This document shows positions 10,530 through 21,772 of a stretch of DNA of 64,000 nt, in pieces (position 1 is the stretch's first letter; each line of letters starts with the position of its first letter). Source of the DNA: Conus ventricosus. Taxonomy: Eukaryota > Mollusca > Gastropoda > Neogastropoda > Conidae. The position numbers and the translations under genes were made by a program. A model generated the notes under the pieces. It was given only the letters and a program-made list of their open reading frames with translations, was not told where the DNA came from and ran no database searches. The DNA lies in the NCBI GenBank assembly GCA_018398815.1, contig CM031601.1, forward strand, positions 36,370,009-36,434,008, read 5' to 3'.

Positions 10530-10860
10530 TTCCAGTCATAAGTTCTTCTGCTTCTTCTTCTTCCTTTTCTTCGTCGTCTTCTTCTTCATCATTGTCCTCC
10601 TCCTCTTCTTCTTTCCCTTCTTCTTCATCTTTGTCCTCTTCCTCTTCGACTTCTTGTTTCCCTACTCCTTATTCTCCTTCTCCTTTTCCTTCTTCTTCGT
10701 TGTCTTCTTTTTCTTCTTTGTCTTCTTCATCTTCAACTTTTTCTTGTTCTCCTTCTCCTTATTCTCCTCCTTATCCTTCTTCCAATTCGACTTCTTGTTC
10801 CCCTTCTTACTCTCCTCTTTTTCCTTCTCCTTCTTCTTTGTCTTCTTCTTCTTCTTGACT
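10530..10860. repeat. TTC/CTT-rich polypyrimidine tract
   Basis: About 330 bp of nearly pure C/T in TTC and TCC units. The serine- or phenylalanine-rich frames here are artefacts. Long polypyrimidine-polypurine DNA can form triplexes; that is general knowledge, not tested here. Confidence 0.9.
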
Positions 10861-11270
10861 TCAGTATGATTTTTTCTTCTTTTCCTTTTTGCCTTTTTGT
10901 TAGCTTGTCAACAAAATTATTCTTTTTTTTAATCTTTATGTTCCTGACCTCTTTTCCTCTGTTCAACTTCTTTTTCATATGAGATATTTTCCCCAAAACG
11001 ACTTTCCTCTCGGAGGTCCTATTCCCATCTGCCGCACTAACATTATCTGTGAGAACAGAGTTCACCCCACTACAAGCCTAAAGCACAAGAAGCCCCAATT
11101 ACCTGTAGTCACACAGACCACAGTCGCACACACACGCATGGATATAGACTTAAAACTTCGATCAGTTCAAAAAACCTATTCACCCACACAAAACAATAGT
11201 CCAAATTTGAAAGGCCCACTTTACCAAAAAAAAAAATTAAATATGCAGCAGAACTCATGACCCCATGACA

Positions 11271-13028
11271 TCATGACAAATAGAGTCAACAATATTCCAT
11301 GTGAACATCTGGGATATATATTCAAATTTTGAGATGCAGCTCCTTTGTCAGAACCTTTGACCTGTTGTGGTAGCTTTGCAGGAAGCTAGAATTCAGAAAC
11401 GGAAGCCTTTCACTCTGTGCAGCTTTTGAGATGCTCTCAAAACAAGAACCACTGCAGATGGAGTAGTGGGAGGAGTCTCGTTTATTCCTCCACGTCACTC
11501 CTGTGTTTAGCTCAATTGATTTATATACTTCCCTTCAAGCTTTAGCTGCTAGAATTACTTTGTGTACAACAGTAATAGTGTGTTTTTCATCTGTTGCGTG
11601 ACAAGAGCTAGTCAGACTAACTTAGGAGCTTCCATGACCTTGTCTGCTCTTCGGTGATTTTAATGGGTACATTTCTCTTTGGGGTGTTGGATGTGACTTT
11701 TTAAGTTCAGTTTTTGATCAGAAATAACACCCAGAAGTTTGGCTTCGATTGTGTCTGGGTGCATTCCGCACCGCCCCTGTTTATAGCCTGTATGCTGAGG
11801 CTGGAGAACCATCCCTCTCGATCCGTCAGCTCAAACTTGCCTTGAACTGCTGTTTGAATCTCTCTTCTGACCCCCAAAACCCTGCATATGACTGTGTTTA
11901 TGACTCCAAGTTCCAGAAGAAATTCGATGACCTCCCCAGTTCCATTTCACCCTTGGGAATTTGTATTCTTCCCCATTTGAACAATGCAGATATAGTCCTT
12001 AGTGTAGTTCGTGATTTATCCAAGTTTCCTGATGACTCACCATGGACTTTCTTTGCTCCTGAAATCTGGTTTGATTTAGCCTTGTACTATAAAGATACCA
12101 CTAGTTCCGTGGTGTACAAGTCCTTTTTTGCCGAACTGTGTTTGAAGTTTCCATCCTTCAGAAGAATTTTCACCGACGGTTCCAAGTCTGAGGAAGGAGT
12201 TGCCTCTGCTGTGTTTTGTGCAACCGATCCCCCTCAGAGATGTTCAGAACACATTCCCACTGACAGCTCCATCTACACTGCTGAGTTGACAGCCGTGGTC
12301 CTGGCTCTTGAAATGGTCTCTAAATCGAAACGTAAAGATTTCCTCATTTTGTGCAACTCCCATTCTAATTTGGAGGCCATTGCCAGCTGTAGCTTCAAGC
12401 ACCCTCAACTGTTGAGATTATTCAAACTATACACCTCTATGAAATCAGATGAACATAGTTTTTGCTTGGGTTCCCAGCCATGTGGGCATTCAAGGCTATG
12501 AAGTGGTTGATGAACTTGCCAAGAGTGCTACAAAAAAAGTTGAGCAGATGTGTCAAAGACCTGTGGCAAGAGGAATGGAACTTGCAGATGGTAATAAATT
12601 GTACAAAATCCGTCCAAACCTGAAAGAGTTTTTACCATGTTCCCAAGGTGGCTGTACAAAGCTAAATTGGCCAAACCTGAAAGAGTTTTTACCATGTTCC
12701 TGAGGCGGCTGTAAAGAAGAAACAGTTTTGCGCCGTTTGCATACAGGCCACTCCTTTTACGCACATTCTTATCTTTTAAAAGGTGAAGAAGCTCCATGGT
12801 GCATTCCATGTCATGTACCACTCGCAGTATAAAAAAATCTTTTAGAGTGTTGGGACTTGCATGGTGTGAGACATAAACACTTTTAAACACTTTACAGCAG
12901 ACTCCATGAAATCCTTGTTCGTGATCTTGGAATTTCTGAAAGAGATTAATATTGTACATCTGATCTAAGATTTGACAGGGGAAAGATTTTTGGACAACAT
13001 TTCCAGAGTGTTTTTAGGTATGTTTTAA
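11271..13028 (+). mobile_element. N1 ORF2 remnant: endonuclease start joined to RT end and RNase H, RT core deleted
   Basis: It begins with the ORF2 start region (AATATTCCATGTGAACATC). It continues through apurinic-type endonuclease blocks to LFGDFNGYISLWG near 11690. By about 11745 it has jumped to the post-RT segment LGAFRTAPVYSLYAEAGEPS, so the whole RT core is missing. The longest open stretch (11749-12501) covers RNase H: IFTDGSKSEEGVAS, YTAELTAVVLALE and, after a frameshift, VPSHVGIQGYEVVDELAKSA. A short internal duplication (AAACCTGAAAGAGTTTTTACC) lies at 12617-12695. The 3' UTR is cut at TTAA 13025-13028 and resumes at 18125. Confidence 0.75.
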
Positions 13029-13610
13029 CCCTTTCACCGCCAGACGTTCTGTTTTGCATAAATTCCCATCGCCAGCCATTTAAAAAAAAAATCTTTTTTC
13101 ATACCAGCATGTGTGAAATGGGGATATCTCTTGAACTAAGCAACCAATTCTCATGCTGTTTTTTTTGTAAAATGGAGAAAATAGACTGTACTTTTGTTAA
13201 ATTATAGAATGTTAGTAATTGTTAGTCAACAACAGTTTCAAATTTTTGGTAATTTCAAGTAAAAAAAAAAAAAAGCAAAACAAAAGAATTGAATGTTATC
13301 TTTAGTCTCAACATGCTAAAAAAGAAGAAAGCGTGCCATCAAACTGAACGAAGAAAAAATACTCCACTCAACAAATGAAGACCAGAAAGTATGTAATATC
13401 CAACAGAAAAATGATGAAAACAACTATAAATGCACATACTCCAATAGCAGAAGAAGAGCTGGAAGTAGTCCACAGGTTGAATATCATCCTTTTTCACCAG
13501 CACTCCTGAAACAACAGTCAGAGGAATAAGTATTAATATACCTAATGAGGTGATAAAGAAAAGCAATTACACACACACACTCAAACACACACACACACAC
13601 ACACATATAT

Positions 13611-13696
13611 CAGGCATGAAATTTGTTCACCTAAGGCGGATTTTCTGCCTATTTTTATCATCTGCGCGCCACCCCCCCCCCCCCCCCCCCTCAAAA

Positions 13697-13742
<46 letters not shown>

Positions 13743-14390
13743 AAAAAATTCCTGAAATAAACATTCGTTCGATGCTATTCCCGTTTGGACAATTTGCAAC
13801 TCTGTTATTCTCAAAAGAGTCAACCGGTCACTTCCGCCGTTAATCAACATCCGGTCTTTTCGCACCTGTCGAACGTCGGACATCGTGAAATTGGCGAAGT
13901 TTGTCAAGCGCGTTGTGGTTTCACGGCAAAAAAAAAGGGATGAGAAACGATTAGAGGTGAGACTGGCTAGACCAGAAAGCGGACAATGTTCGAGTTGGTG
14001 ATGTGTTTCGCAAATTAGACGAAATAGGCACTGCGTTTAGTGTTCCATGTGGGAAGATTGACCGACTGAATCAATGTTGTGATGAAAGCTTGTCTCATTG
14101 TTTTGAGTGAATGAGTCGGTATGCACATGTATATAGATCTTTTGAAGTATTATTTTCATTACTGAAAACATGAAAATGTTGCTTATTTGCCCTTCTTCTT
14201 AACAGCGCTGAAGTAGGGGTTTATTTGCAGTTTTAGGCCTTTTATTTCATAAAAAAGCTTCAGCTTCAGGGGGCTCTGCCCCCTCGCCCCCACCGGGGTA
14301 TTGCCCCTGGATCCCTCTTGGGGCCTACAGCGACTCCCAGACCCCCGCCAATTTTTCACCCTTTTTTACTGCTGCTCACTTTCATGCCTG
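13611..14390. mobile_element. 780-bp hAT-like non-autonomous element
   Basis: Termini CAGGCATGAAA and TTTCATGCCTG are perfect inverted repeats. The 8-bp flanks ACATATAT and ACATGTAC differ at two positions, the length expected for a hAT target duplication. No transposase frame is inside. The interior holds a long C run near 13670-13740 and CCCCC-rich sequence near 14270-14345. A 3'-end fragment of the same family is at about 59118-59192. Confidence 0.65.
13671..13740. repeat. Poly(C) tract
   Basis: Two long C runs are separated by TCAAAAGTG, inside the hAT-like MITE. Run lengths in an assembly are unreliable here. Confidence 0.85.
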
Positions 14391-14524
14391 ACATGTACAC
14401 ACACATAAACTTCTTGCACCTCACTGGCACACACATGAAAGAAAGAAAAAGGGAAGGGAATGCACACGCACGCACAAACTTTCTTATGCCCAACTGGTAC
14501 ACGCATGAAAGAAAGAAAAAAGGA

Positions 14525-14567
14525 ACACACGCACACGCACACGCACACACACACACCACATGCACAT

Positions 14568-14608
<41 letters not shown>
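14525..14608. repeat. CA microsatellite
   Basis: Near-pure CA with GCACAC interruptions, just right of the MITE. Confidence 0.9.
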
Positions 14609-14609
<1 letters not shown>

Positions 14610-15584
14610 TTCTTTCACTGTTGAAAACTATTTTTTTTATGAAAACAAAGTCATTCACTTGCCTGTTGGTCTCTAGAACCTAGGGAGCAATTTTTCTAGG
14701 GCCTGTGAGTCCAGCTGGTCATATAATTCCCACTCAAACTCATCTTTGCAGCACATCTCTGACGCATGTCAGTCGGCCACGCCCCTTTCGACGTTGTTCA
14801 GTTGCAAGCAAGCACTGCTTCCAATTCATTGTCTTTGAAGTGTTCATCACCCCCTATCAGTCTTTCGCTGACGGGGGTTTCAGGTCAGTCACTGCTAGTT
14901 GGCCCAGGGCCAACACCAACTCGCTTGCAGTGCGAGTTGCACACACAACGTTTGCCTCACGCTGGCTTAGCCTACTACTTGGCACGCGTCCAACACAGTC
15001 TCTGTGGTAATTCGGTCAAGCCTTCCCGATCACATTATGTTTCTTGGTCACAATCTGGGTTTTCTTCATCTGAATCGGGAGCAACCGACAGTCTATTCAG
15101 TATTTCCAGCACTTAAAGATTTGTTTAGATTTCTGCTTGCACTCCCCTTACTTTTGCAACTCACAAGTCGTTATTACCTTGAAAAAAAAAAAAACTTCAT
15201 TCACACAACCCTTCAACCCTTACACCGCCGACGTCACATTTCTGCAACCAGGTGGCTCACCACCGACGTTGCCGAAATGTGACCAATTAATGTTGCCCAA
15301 TTCCCGATACTCTCACTCTCCAGTTTGATGAGATAAAAAGCCAGCAATAAATGTCATAGTTGGGCGATTCCCTGACCTGTGCTCATAGCCATTTGCCTCA
15401 TCAGAGCGCTGTTCAGTTAAGTGGGTTTTTTGTCTATTTATACTGATTGCTTTTTGATTCACTATGACATCACAAACAAGCACTTCAGGTACTCAGCCTC
15501 ACCGTACATTTAACCCCTTGACTGCCGCTATTTTGTATCAGTTTTGCACTTCTGTGTGCCGGAGCGAAATTTGACTTTTTGCGG

Positions 15585-16100
15585 TAGGTTCACTAATTTG
15601 ATCAGTGCTCATTTATTTGTGGAGATATCTCTTAGATTTTTGGCATGTTTTCTTCTTATACCCAGGGCTATAATATCTGCAAATAATATTTGATTTTGTT
15701 CATTCTGAGTATAATAAATAATCTTATAATTCAACTTTTAAAAAAAATTATATTTTGCAAGCATACAAAAACCCACAGCAGCGAAACAAAAAACATACAA
15801 ACCCAGCCAAAAGTGGGCTTAGTGTTTACTGAACACCTGTGTAAATACTTGGTAGTGAAATTACAACCCACAATTGTTGTTTTATATGATAAATTTATGC
15901 ATTTCTGGGGTACAGTACAATCCAGGTATCAAGGGACACAATTTTGTTTTCTTAGGTTCACTGATATGCCCAGTGCTCTTTCAATTCTTGACATATATCT
16001 TAGATACTTGGGAAATTTTCTTGTTATATCCTTGGCTACAGCCAGATATCACAATAGTTTGATTTTGTTTGTAATGAGTAGACCAGAAATATATATAATG
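15585..16100. repeat. Diverged direct repeat pair, about 368 bp apart
   Basis: Blocks TAGGTTCACT, CAGTGCTC, ATCTCTTAGAT/ATATCTTAGAT, TTTTCTTCTTATA/TTTTCTTGTTATA and TTTGATTTTGTT occur in the same order from about 15585 and again from about 15953. No coding frame fits both. A TTAACCCCTTGACTGCC end-like sequence lies just left, at about 15511. Confidence 0.5.
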
Positions 16101-16727
16101 ATGAATGTTTTGTTTGAAAAACAGACACTTTCAGAACATAAACAAAACTATAGCACTAAAATCACAATGAAATACCACAAAAACTGGTGTTGGTATCCTT
16201 TGAACTTCAGGACAAACATCTGTATTCACAATAAAGCTTGACAGTGCATAAAATGTTTAGCAACCCATATCATAAGGGGCACTCCAGCCCAGGTAACGCG
16301 GGAAAGAAGATGGGAATTTAACATTATCCACAGCATCAGTCCGCACATCTTGCAAGCCTTTGGGATTGGGTCTTGTTTAGCATAGAAGAACTAACAATAA
16401 CAACACTAATTGTAACTTACAATTATTCTGTCAGTTTTCTTTCAACATGGGGTTTGGTTCACTCATAAACAAAGTGCGATTGATAAAAAGCCATCCCCAC
16501 AGAAGGTAAAAAATAAACATTCCCAAAACCAACCACACAACCCCCCCCCCAAAAAAAAAAACTGCTAAAGATAGGACTGAGCTACAAAAGGCCACACCAC
16601 AGATGATGAAAGCACACTAACAACTGAAAATACACCGGTTCCCAGAGAATACACCACACCACAGAACCAATGGACAGAATGGATCAGGATCCCACACTAC
16701 TCCCCAGAAATGCCAGTTATAGTTGAC

Positions 16728-16848
16728 TCGCGCGCACACACACACACATACACACACACACACCACACACACACACACAAAACACACACACACACACTGC
16801 ACAGCACCATATTAAAAAGCAAAAACCCCACACACACACACACATGCC

Positions 16849-16891
<43 letters not shown>

Positions 16892-17004
16892 CACCACATG
16901 CAAAGAAACCACACACACCACACCATGCACAAAATACACAAACCCACGCACACACACACACACGCACACAAGCACAATGTATACCCACACCATGCACAAG
17001 CACT

Positions 17005-17055
<51 letters not shown>

Positions 17056-17140
17056 ACACACACACACCCCAATCAGCACACAAAACCACAAAACACACAC
17101 ACACACACAACACAAGCCACACACCACACACACACACACA
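16728..17140. repeat. Compound CA and CT microsatellite block
   Basis: Several CA runs (16735-16890 and 16950-16975), a pure CT run of about 45 bp at 17007-17052, then CA runs again. All frames here are artefacts. Confidence 0.9.
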
Positions 17141-17179
17141 CTACAAAAACCCAACTCCATGGAATCCTCGGCTTGAAAT

Positions 17180-17750
17180 TGCCAATTTTTACCTTGATAC
17201 CTAGATCCCCCCGTGAAAGAAAGGTCGAGATTTGGGCGATCAGCACGGGCCATGTCCATTCTGAACATGTTCAGACTGACGAGTGCCACACCCTCTTCCT
17301 CTGCCACGCCCCCTCACACGGGACCCTCGCCATTGTCCAAAACCCCCCCCCTTTCCCTCGACTCTCCTCCTGCCTCCCCAAGGAAAGGAAGGAGGGGGCA
17401 CTCGACATAGACGGATCGGCTCGTTGCTCTTCGATTCGGCCCCACTTGCGCCGTATCGCTCGGTTTGAAATCGGGATCAGCTTCGCACCAACCCCCAGTC
17501 TCCGATAGCAAAGGGGTGGTTTGATTGTGATCGCTTTATTCCTCCTCCGAATTCGCTTCATTCCACTCTTTGAAGTCTTCATCATCGCTTTCAGGGTCTC
17601 GATAACTTCTTGAAGCACTTCAAGAGCATTAGATTTTTGAAACGGCACGCGCTTGATCGAACGCCTGCTCGACTTGCCATCTTGAACCGAAAATGACTCG
17701 CGAACTTGCTGAAGTTATCGCCCGAACGGACACGAGCCGTTCAGTCAGTG
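17180..17750 (-). other. Unassigned GC-rich stretch with a minus-strand reading frame
   Basis: A minus-strand frame runs 17271-17648. It carries a basic region (SGMKRIRRRNKA). A different minus-strand frame in the same place gives an acidic tail ending DFKEWNEANSEEE and a stop near 17538. Acidic, SD-rich N-termini occur in some DNA transposases, but no domain is recognisable. It may be a transposon remnant. I do not claim a function. Confidence 0.2.
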
Positions 17751-18069
17751 ACCCGTGAAAGGGAAGAAACTGTCCTTTAGGGTTCCGAAACTGTTTAAAC
17801 CATTTTTTCTCCTTGCCCCCGTTCTTTAAATCGCCGAATTTGATGATGAATTATCTCGAACGCCGTTCATGCAAGGGCAGTCAACGGGCTAAAACAGAAT
17901 TTTAAGAACTGTATCTGCCGACATGAACAATGAATCAAAAGACAAACCCCGCACTTTCCACCTCTTAGGTCTCCTACAGGCAAGATAAACAACACTCGCG
18001 ACAATGAAAAGAAGAACAAGCAATCACTTATCAAATTTGGCGCAAGATGGGCGTTGTTGTTTATCATGC

Positions 18070-18096
18070 CTGAAGAAGACCTAGAGGTCAAACGCG
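18070..18096 (+). ncRNA. Possible decayed hammerhead-ribozyme-like core
   Basis: CTGAAGA is followed by a perfect 4-bp stem with a 4-nt loop (GACC-TAGA-GGTC), then AAACGCG. This resembles the hammerhead order CUGANGA, stem II, GAAAC, but the G of GAAA is missing. Penelope-like elements and retrozymes of molluscs carry such motifs (family knowledge). Stems I and III were not established. Confidence 0.25.
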
Positions 18097-18124
18097 TCGT
18101 GTTCATGAGTGTCGGATACAGTAT

Positions 18125-18208
18125 TTAAAGATTTTTTAACTTGTGAGTTGACTTCAAGGGATGATGCTCTGATATGGCCCTTTGCTGTCGCAGGGCTATA
18201 AGCAACAT
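18125..18208 (+). mobile_element. N1 3' end
   Basis: TTAAAGATTTTTTAACTTGTGAG continues the family 3' UTR from where it broke off at 13028. It ends GCAGGGCTATAAGCAACATA with no clear (TTATC)n tail. Confidence 0.6.
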
Positions 18209-18822
18209 ACAGTATTAAAAGGGTCTATTTTAGAGATTTTTGATAATTTGTTAAAAACAGGTTACATGTATAAACTACAGTATGGTATTCATTAAAAAAA
18301 AAAAAAATCGCCGGAAGAATTTAATAGATAAAAAAACCATTTTTGCACACCTGTTCAAACCCTGCGCGGAAACCGAAAACCCTGACGTCACTGATGGACT
18401 GGCCGTCAGGCGCGACCTACACAACAGGGAACGCCAAGTGAAATCAACATGGTGCGATCCCCCCACGCGTAAAAAGTCATGAGGGGGTGGCAGATATTGT
18501 TTGTTAGGCGAGTGCAGCGCTCTGCAGGAGACAGATATTCTTTGCACACCTTTTCCATATGATCCAGATACTCGAAAAAAGGGATTCGGTTGTGCAAACA
18601 TCCTGGGCCGCTAAGTTCTCTTTCACGTAAATTCCCGCTGGACCACGGGAAAAGAGCTATTCCGCAATTGCCGAGCCCGTTTGAGTGAATCAAAAACATT
18701 GTCTGCATTGTGCGCGTATACTTTGAAGGCGGAGTGGTGAGCTCGTACAGATGAGTACGATAGTCGCACGTTTATTCTGTTCTTATCTATGGACAGATCA
18801 CACTTGTTAAATTGAATGAACG
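18209..18822. other. Unassigned intronic sequence
   Basis: Contains a poly(A) run at 18293-18307 and otherwise mixed sequence. I see no gene, terminal repeat or recognisable element. Confidence 0.4.
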
Positions 18823-19550
18823 CATTAGGCTGAGGAAGGAACTCTGCTCCGGCTGTATGACATCCACTATCTCTTTAAACATCTCCCGAAACCGTCTCCA
18901 GACCCTTCAAAGTCACAACCATATCTGGATCACAGGTACTTTCCACGCTCCTGGAGAAGCCCATTCCTTCGATTCCTACACCTGGAAAGACCTTACCAAC
19001 CTTCAATTTCATCCAGTAGCTCTGACAGCCGCCTCTGCAAGCCAATGGAAAGGGTCAACTCCCTCTGATGTGGAAGCTGGAAACCGATGGGAGTAGGCTG
19101 ACGGTGAGGTCCTGACCCAATAGTAACCCGCCTTTCTCCTTTTCTGTTTTTTCCTTCCTTATTTGGCCCTTTTCTATCTTCGTCCCCTTCAAGTCTTCTT
19201 TTCCTCCTCTTTCCTCGGGTTGGTCTTCTTAATCCGCCGCTTTGCCCGGGGGTGCGACCTGTGACGAGGGGATGAATTTCCCGGTGTTGAGAGGGCCGGT
19301 CTTAACCCCAACAATTTTTTGGCACGGAAACCCTCCTAGACGGAGGTACACTCTGGCGGTGTATTAATCGTTTTCGCTCCCCCTTCTTGGCTGGGTCCAA
19401 GGGCCATTCTCCGGCTTGCCAAGGTAACCCTGCAGGGGCTCAGCTCTCTTTCACCAGCTTGGCACCAGCCATTCGTAGGTTACCCACATACCTTTTAAAA
19501 AGTGAGGAAGCTCCGTGTGCATTCCAAGTCATGTGCCACCTGCTTCTGTA
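18823..19550 (+). mobile_element. Composite unit U1: Nimb RT fragment, 5' UTR fragment, RNase H fragment
   Basis: Three Nimb pieces lie in non-native order on one strand. The first is RT sequence around AACCATATCTGGATCACAGG up to GAAACCGATGG (about 19090). The second is 5' UTR sequence (AACCCGCCTTTCTCCTTTTC to the GCTCAGCTCTCT block, about 19100-19450). The third is ORF2 C-terminal sequence (CAGCCATTCGTAGGTTACCC, AGTGAGGAAGCTCCGTG). The 27-bp minisatellite follows directly. The same order, with the same junctions, is at 21007-21772. Dead and rearranged. Confidence 0.7.
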
Positions 19551-20030
19551 CCGGCCCATAAAACGCTCACACAGGTCCCCCTTAAACTGCTCCCCAGGGT
19601 CCACCTTAAACTGCTCACACCCCCACCCCATGTTAAAATTGCTCACACACCACCCCAAATTAAAACTCTTCCACCACCCCCTGTAAAAACTGCATTTCCA
19701 CAACCAACCCATGTTAAAAATGCTCACAAAAGCCCCACCTTCAAACTGCTCACACACAACCCATGTTAAAAACGCCTCACACACCACCCCATGTTAAAAC
19801 TGTCAAACCAAAACTGTTTCCAAGCGCCCATGTTTAAACAGCTCCCACACATGTAAAAAGCTCCCACCACCCCTTGTTAAAAAAAAACGCTCACCACCCC
19901 CCCCAAAAGTAAAAAACCCCCCCCGGGTCCCCCCCCCCAAAAAACCCAACAAAAAAAAAACCCCCATGTTTAAAAATGCTCCCCCAAAAAACCACCCCAA
20001 AAAGTTTTTAAACACCAATGCTCCCCAGGG
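19551..20030. repeat. Degenerate 27-bp minisatellite array (U1)
   Basis: Diverged units of the CTGCTCACACACCACCCC / ATGTTAAAA repeat decay progressively to the right into A- and C-rich sequence. The array follows composite U1, as the better-preserved array follows U2. Confidence 0.7.
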
Positions 20031-20139
20031 GGGGGGCCCCCCCCCCCCCCCTTTTCCCAAAAGACGACCGATTGGGACTGAAAGAAAAGTGGGTCGTTTT
20101 GAGAAACGCAACGATTTTGGCTTTAAACAAATCTTAAAC

Positions 20140-20480
20140 TTTGCATGAAAACGTGACGAGGGTTCGAAACCACTGTGCCCAACGGAAGAAGGCAAAGAAG
20201 CAATGTCCGAATTTAAATACCGCGGACTTGGCCTTGTCATGGACCTGGATTTGTATATCATTTCTGCTCGGTGTGCAATTCAGACTTCTCATCGGACATG
20301 GGGGAGCAAATGACTGCAAGCGCCATATCTCGGGGAAAAAAATGCACAAAGAGACAGCCTGCGAGTGCCCCAGTAGAAGATCACATCGTTGTTTACGAAA
20401 TCCAGCGAGAGCAGCCGTCAGACCCACACACGGAAGATCACCAACGCAGAAAGCTGTTGTGTGGCTGATCTGCGAAAACA
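20140..20480 (+). pseudogene. Remnant of a BED-type zinc finger, probably hAT-derived
   Basis: Read across frameshifts, the stretch shows a C-x2-C pair (FCSVCNSDFSS) and then GANDCKRHISGKK with a trailing His. It matches the layout of the N-terminal finger in the hAT-like element at 22846. It has no catalytic region and no continuous frame. The plus strand ends in an inverted duplication at 20487-20564. Confidence 0.4.
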
Positions 20481-20486
20481 TCTTGT

Positions 20487-20564
20487 CCTGAGCTGTGCTG
20501 AAAAGATAGTGGCGAAAATGAAAGGTCCTTTTCATTTCGCCACTATCTTGTCAGCACAGTCAGG
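20487..20564. repeat. 78-bp imperfect palindrome
   Basis: The left arm CCTGAGCTGTGCTGAAAAGA is mirrored by TCTTGTCAGCACAGTCAGG. The inner arms GATAGTGGCGAAAATG and CATTTCGCCACTATC nearly meet. Loop is a few bases at most. Confidence 0.75.
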
Positions 20565-20632
20565 GCACACACACACACACAATATATTTTTTTTTTTTTT
20601 TTTTTGTGGGGGGGGGGGGGGGGGGGGGGTTG
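20565..20632. repeat. CA, poly(T) and poly(G) run
   Basis: (CA)n, then T18, then about 20 G. Low complexity only. Confidence 0.85.
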
Positions 20633-20639
20633 TACATTA

Positions 20640-21006
20640 GGTTCTCATCAGTGGTTTTCATCTGGGGGTGACTGCTGTGTAAGTTACAAACTGTCAAGTT
20701 ATCACCTTTGAATTGCCCTGAAACTCCTGTCCTGAGTCCGTCATCTGCCTCATCCCAAGGTTTTTTATTCTGTTTTGTTGTTTTTGTTCCTTTTTACTGT
20801 TTTTATTTTTTGTTAAAATGTTAAAAATGTAGTTGGAGTTTTGTACACATTATTTTGTTCTTTGTTAAAAATGTATTGGAGTTTTGTACACCATTTGTTC
20901 AAAAACGCCGTGTATTACGGTCCGTGGAATTACTGAAGGAAATGCAAAATTACTGAAAATCTCTGTGGTTATTACTGATGAGCCAACATGAGGTAGGCAG
21001 GTCTGG
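20640..21006. other. Unassigned intronic sequence
   Basis: AT-rich, with a short internal duplication (GTTAAAAATGTA..TTGGAGTTTTGTACAC twice, 20823-20892). No gene seen. Confidence 0.4.
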
Positions 21007-21772
21007 CATTAAGGCTTGAGGAAGGAGACTCTGCTCCTGGCTGTAATGACATCCACATCTTCTTCTAAAACATCTCCCAGAAAGCGTCTCCCGACCCTTC
21101 TGAAGTCAACAACCATATCTGGATCACAGGGTACTTTCCACGCTCCTGGAGAAAGCCCATAAACATTCCCATTCCTTACACCTGGAAAGACCTTACAACC
21201 CTTCAAATTACATCCAGTAGCTCTGACCAGCTGCCTCTGCAAGCTAATGGAAAAGGGGGGTCAACTCCCGTCTGTGTGGGGAAGCGGAAACCGATGGCAG
21301 ATAGGCTAACGGTGAGGATCCTGACTAAAAGTAACCCGCCTTTCTCCTTTTCTTGTTTTCTGCCTTCCTTATTTGGCCCTTTTCTATCTTCGTTCCCCTT
21401 CAAGTCTTCTTTTCCTCGCTCTTTTCCTCGCTGTGGTCTTCTGAGATCCGCCGCGTTTGCCGTGCGGTGCGACCTGTGACGGAGGGGGAAAGGATCCAGG
21501 TGATTGAGAGGGCCAGCGTCTTTAACAATTATTTTTGGGTCGGACCCCTCCTAGACGGGAGGTACAAATCTGGCCTGGGTGTATTAATCGGCTCCCCTTT
21601 TGGGGCTGGGTCAAGACGGCCAGTTCTTCGGCTTGCCAAGGTAACCCCCGCAGTGCTCAGCTCTCTGTTCACACAGCTTGCGCACCAGCCATTCGTATGT
21701 TACCCGTTCATACCTTTTAAAAAGTGAGGAAGCTCCGTGGTGCATTCCATGTCATGTGCCACTCTGCTCTCT
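21007..21772 (+). mobile_element. Composite unit U2: duplicate of the rearranged Nimb cassette
   Basis: It has the same three Nimb pieces and junctions as U1, better preserved. The RT fragment runs to GAAACCGATGG (about 21294). The 5' UTR fragment is AGATAGGCTAACGGTGAGGA to GCTCAGCTCTCTGTTCACAC (about 21297-21675). The ORF2 tail is CACCAGCCATTCGTATGTTA to CATGTCATGTGCCACTCTGC. The 27-bp array begins immediately after. The shared non-native joins show U1 and U2 descend from one rearrangement and were later duplicated. Confidence 0.75.

Larger units (their letters stand above)
9776..11270. other. 1.5-kb segment between N1 ORF1 and ORF2
   Basis: In copy D the ORF1 zinc knuckles and ORF2 start are about 740 bp apart, but in N1 about 2.2 kb. 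The extra sequence includes a LINE zinc-finger tail (10045-10221) and a TTC-rich tract (10530-10860). I found no terminal repeats or target duplication, so the mechanism is open. Confidence 0.5.
13029..18124. mobile_element. 5.1-kb composite segment sitting exactly at a TTAA in the N1 3' UTR
   Basis: The left edge is TTAA followed by CCCTTTCACCGCCAGACG, which looks like a piggyBac-type terminus. The right edge is GGATACAGTAT followed by TTAA. Removing it rejoins the N1 3' UTR at a TTAA that is native in related copies (for example copy E near 55231). The right end does not mirror the left, so this is not a simple two-ended element. It may be a decayed element plus later insertions, including a hAT-like MITE and microsatellites. 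Confidence 0.45.

Noticed and set aside
10487..11065. Serine-rich plus-strand and arginine-rich minus-strand proteins
   Set aside because: Both are translations of a TTC-rich tract.
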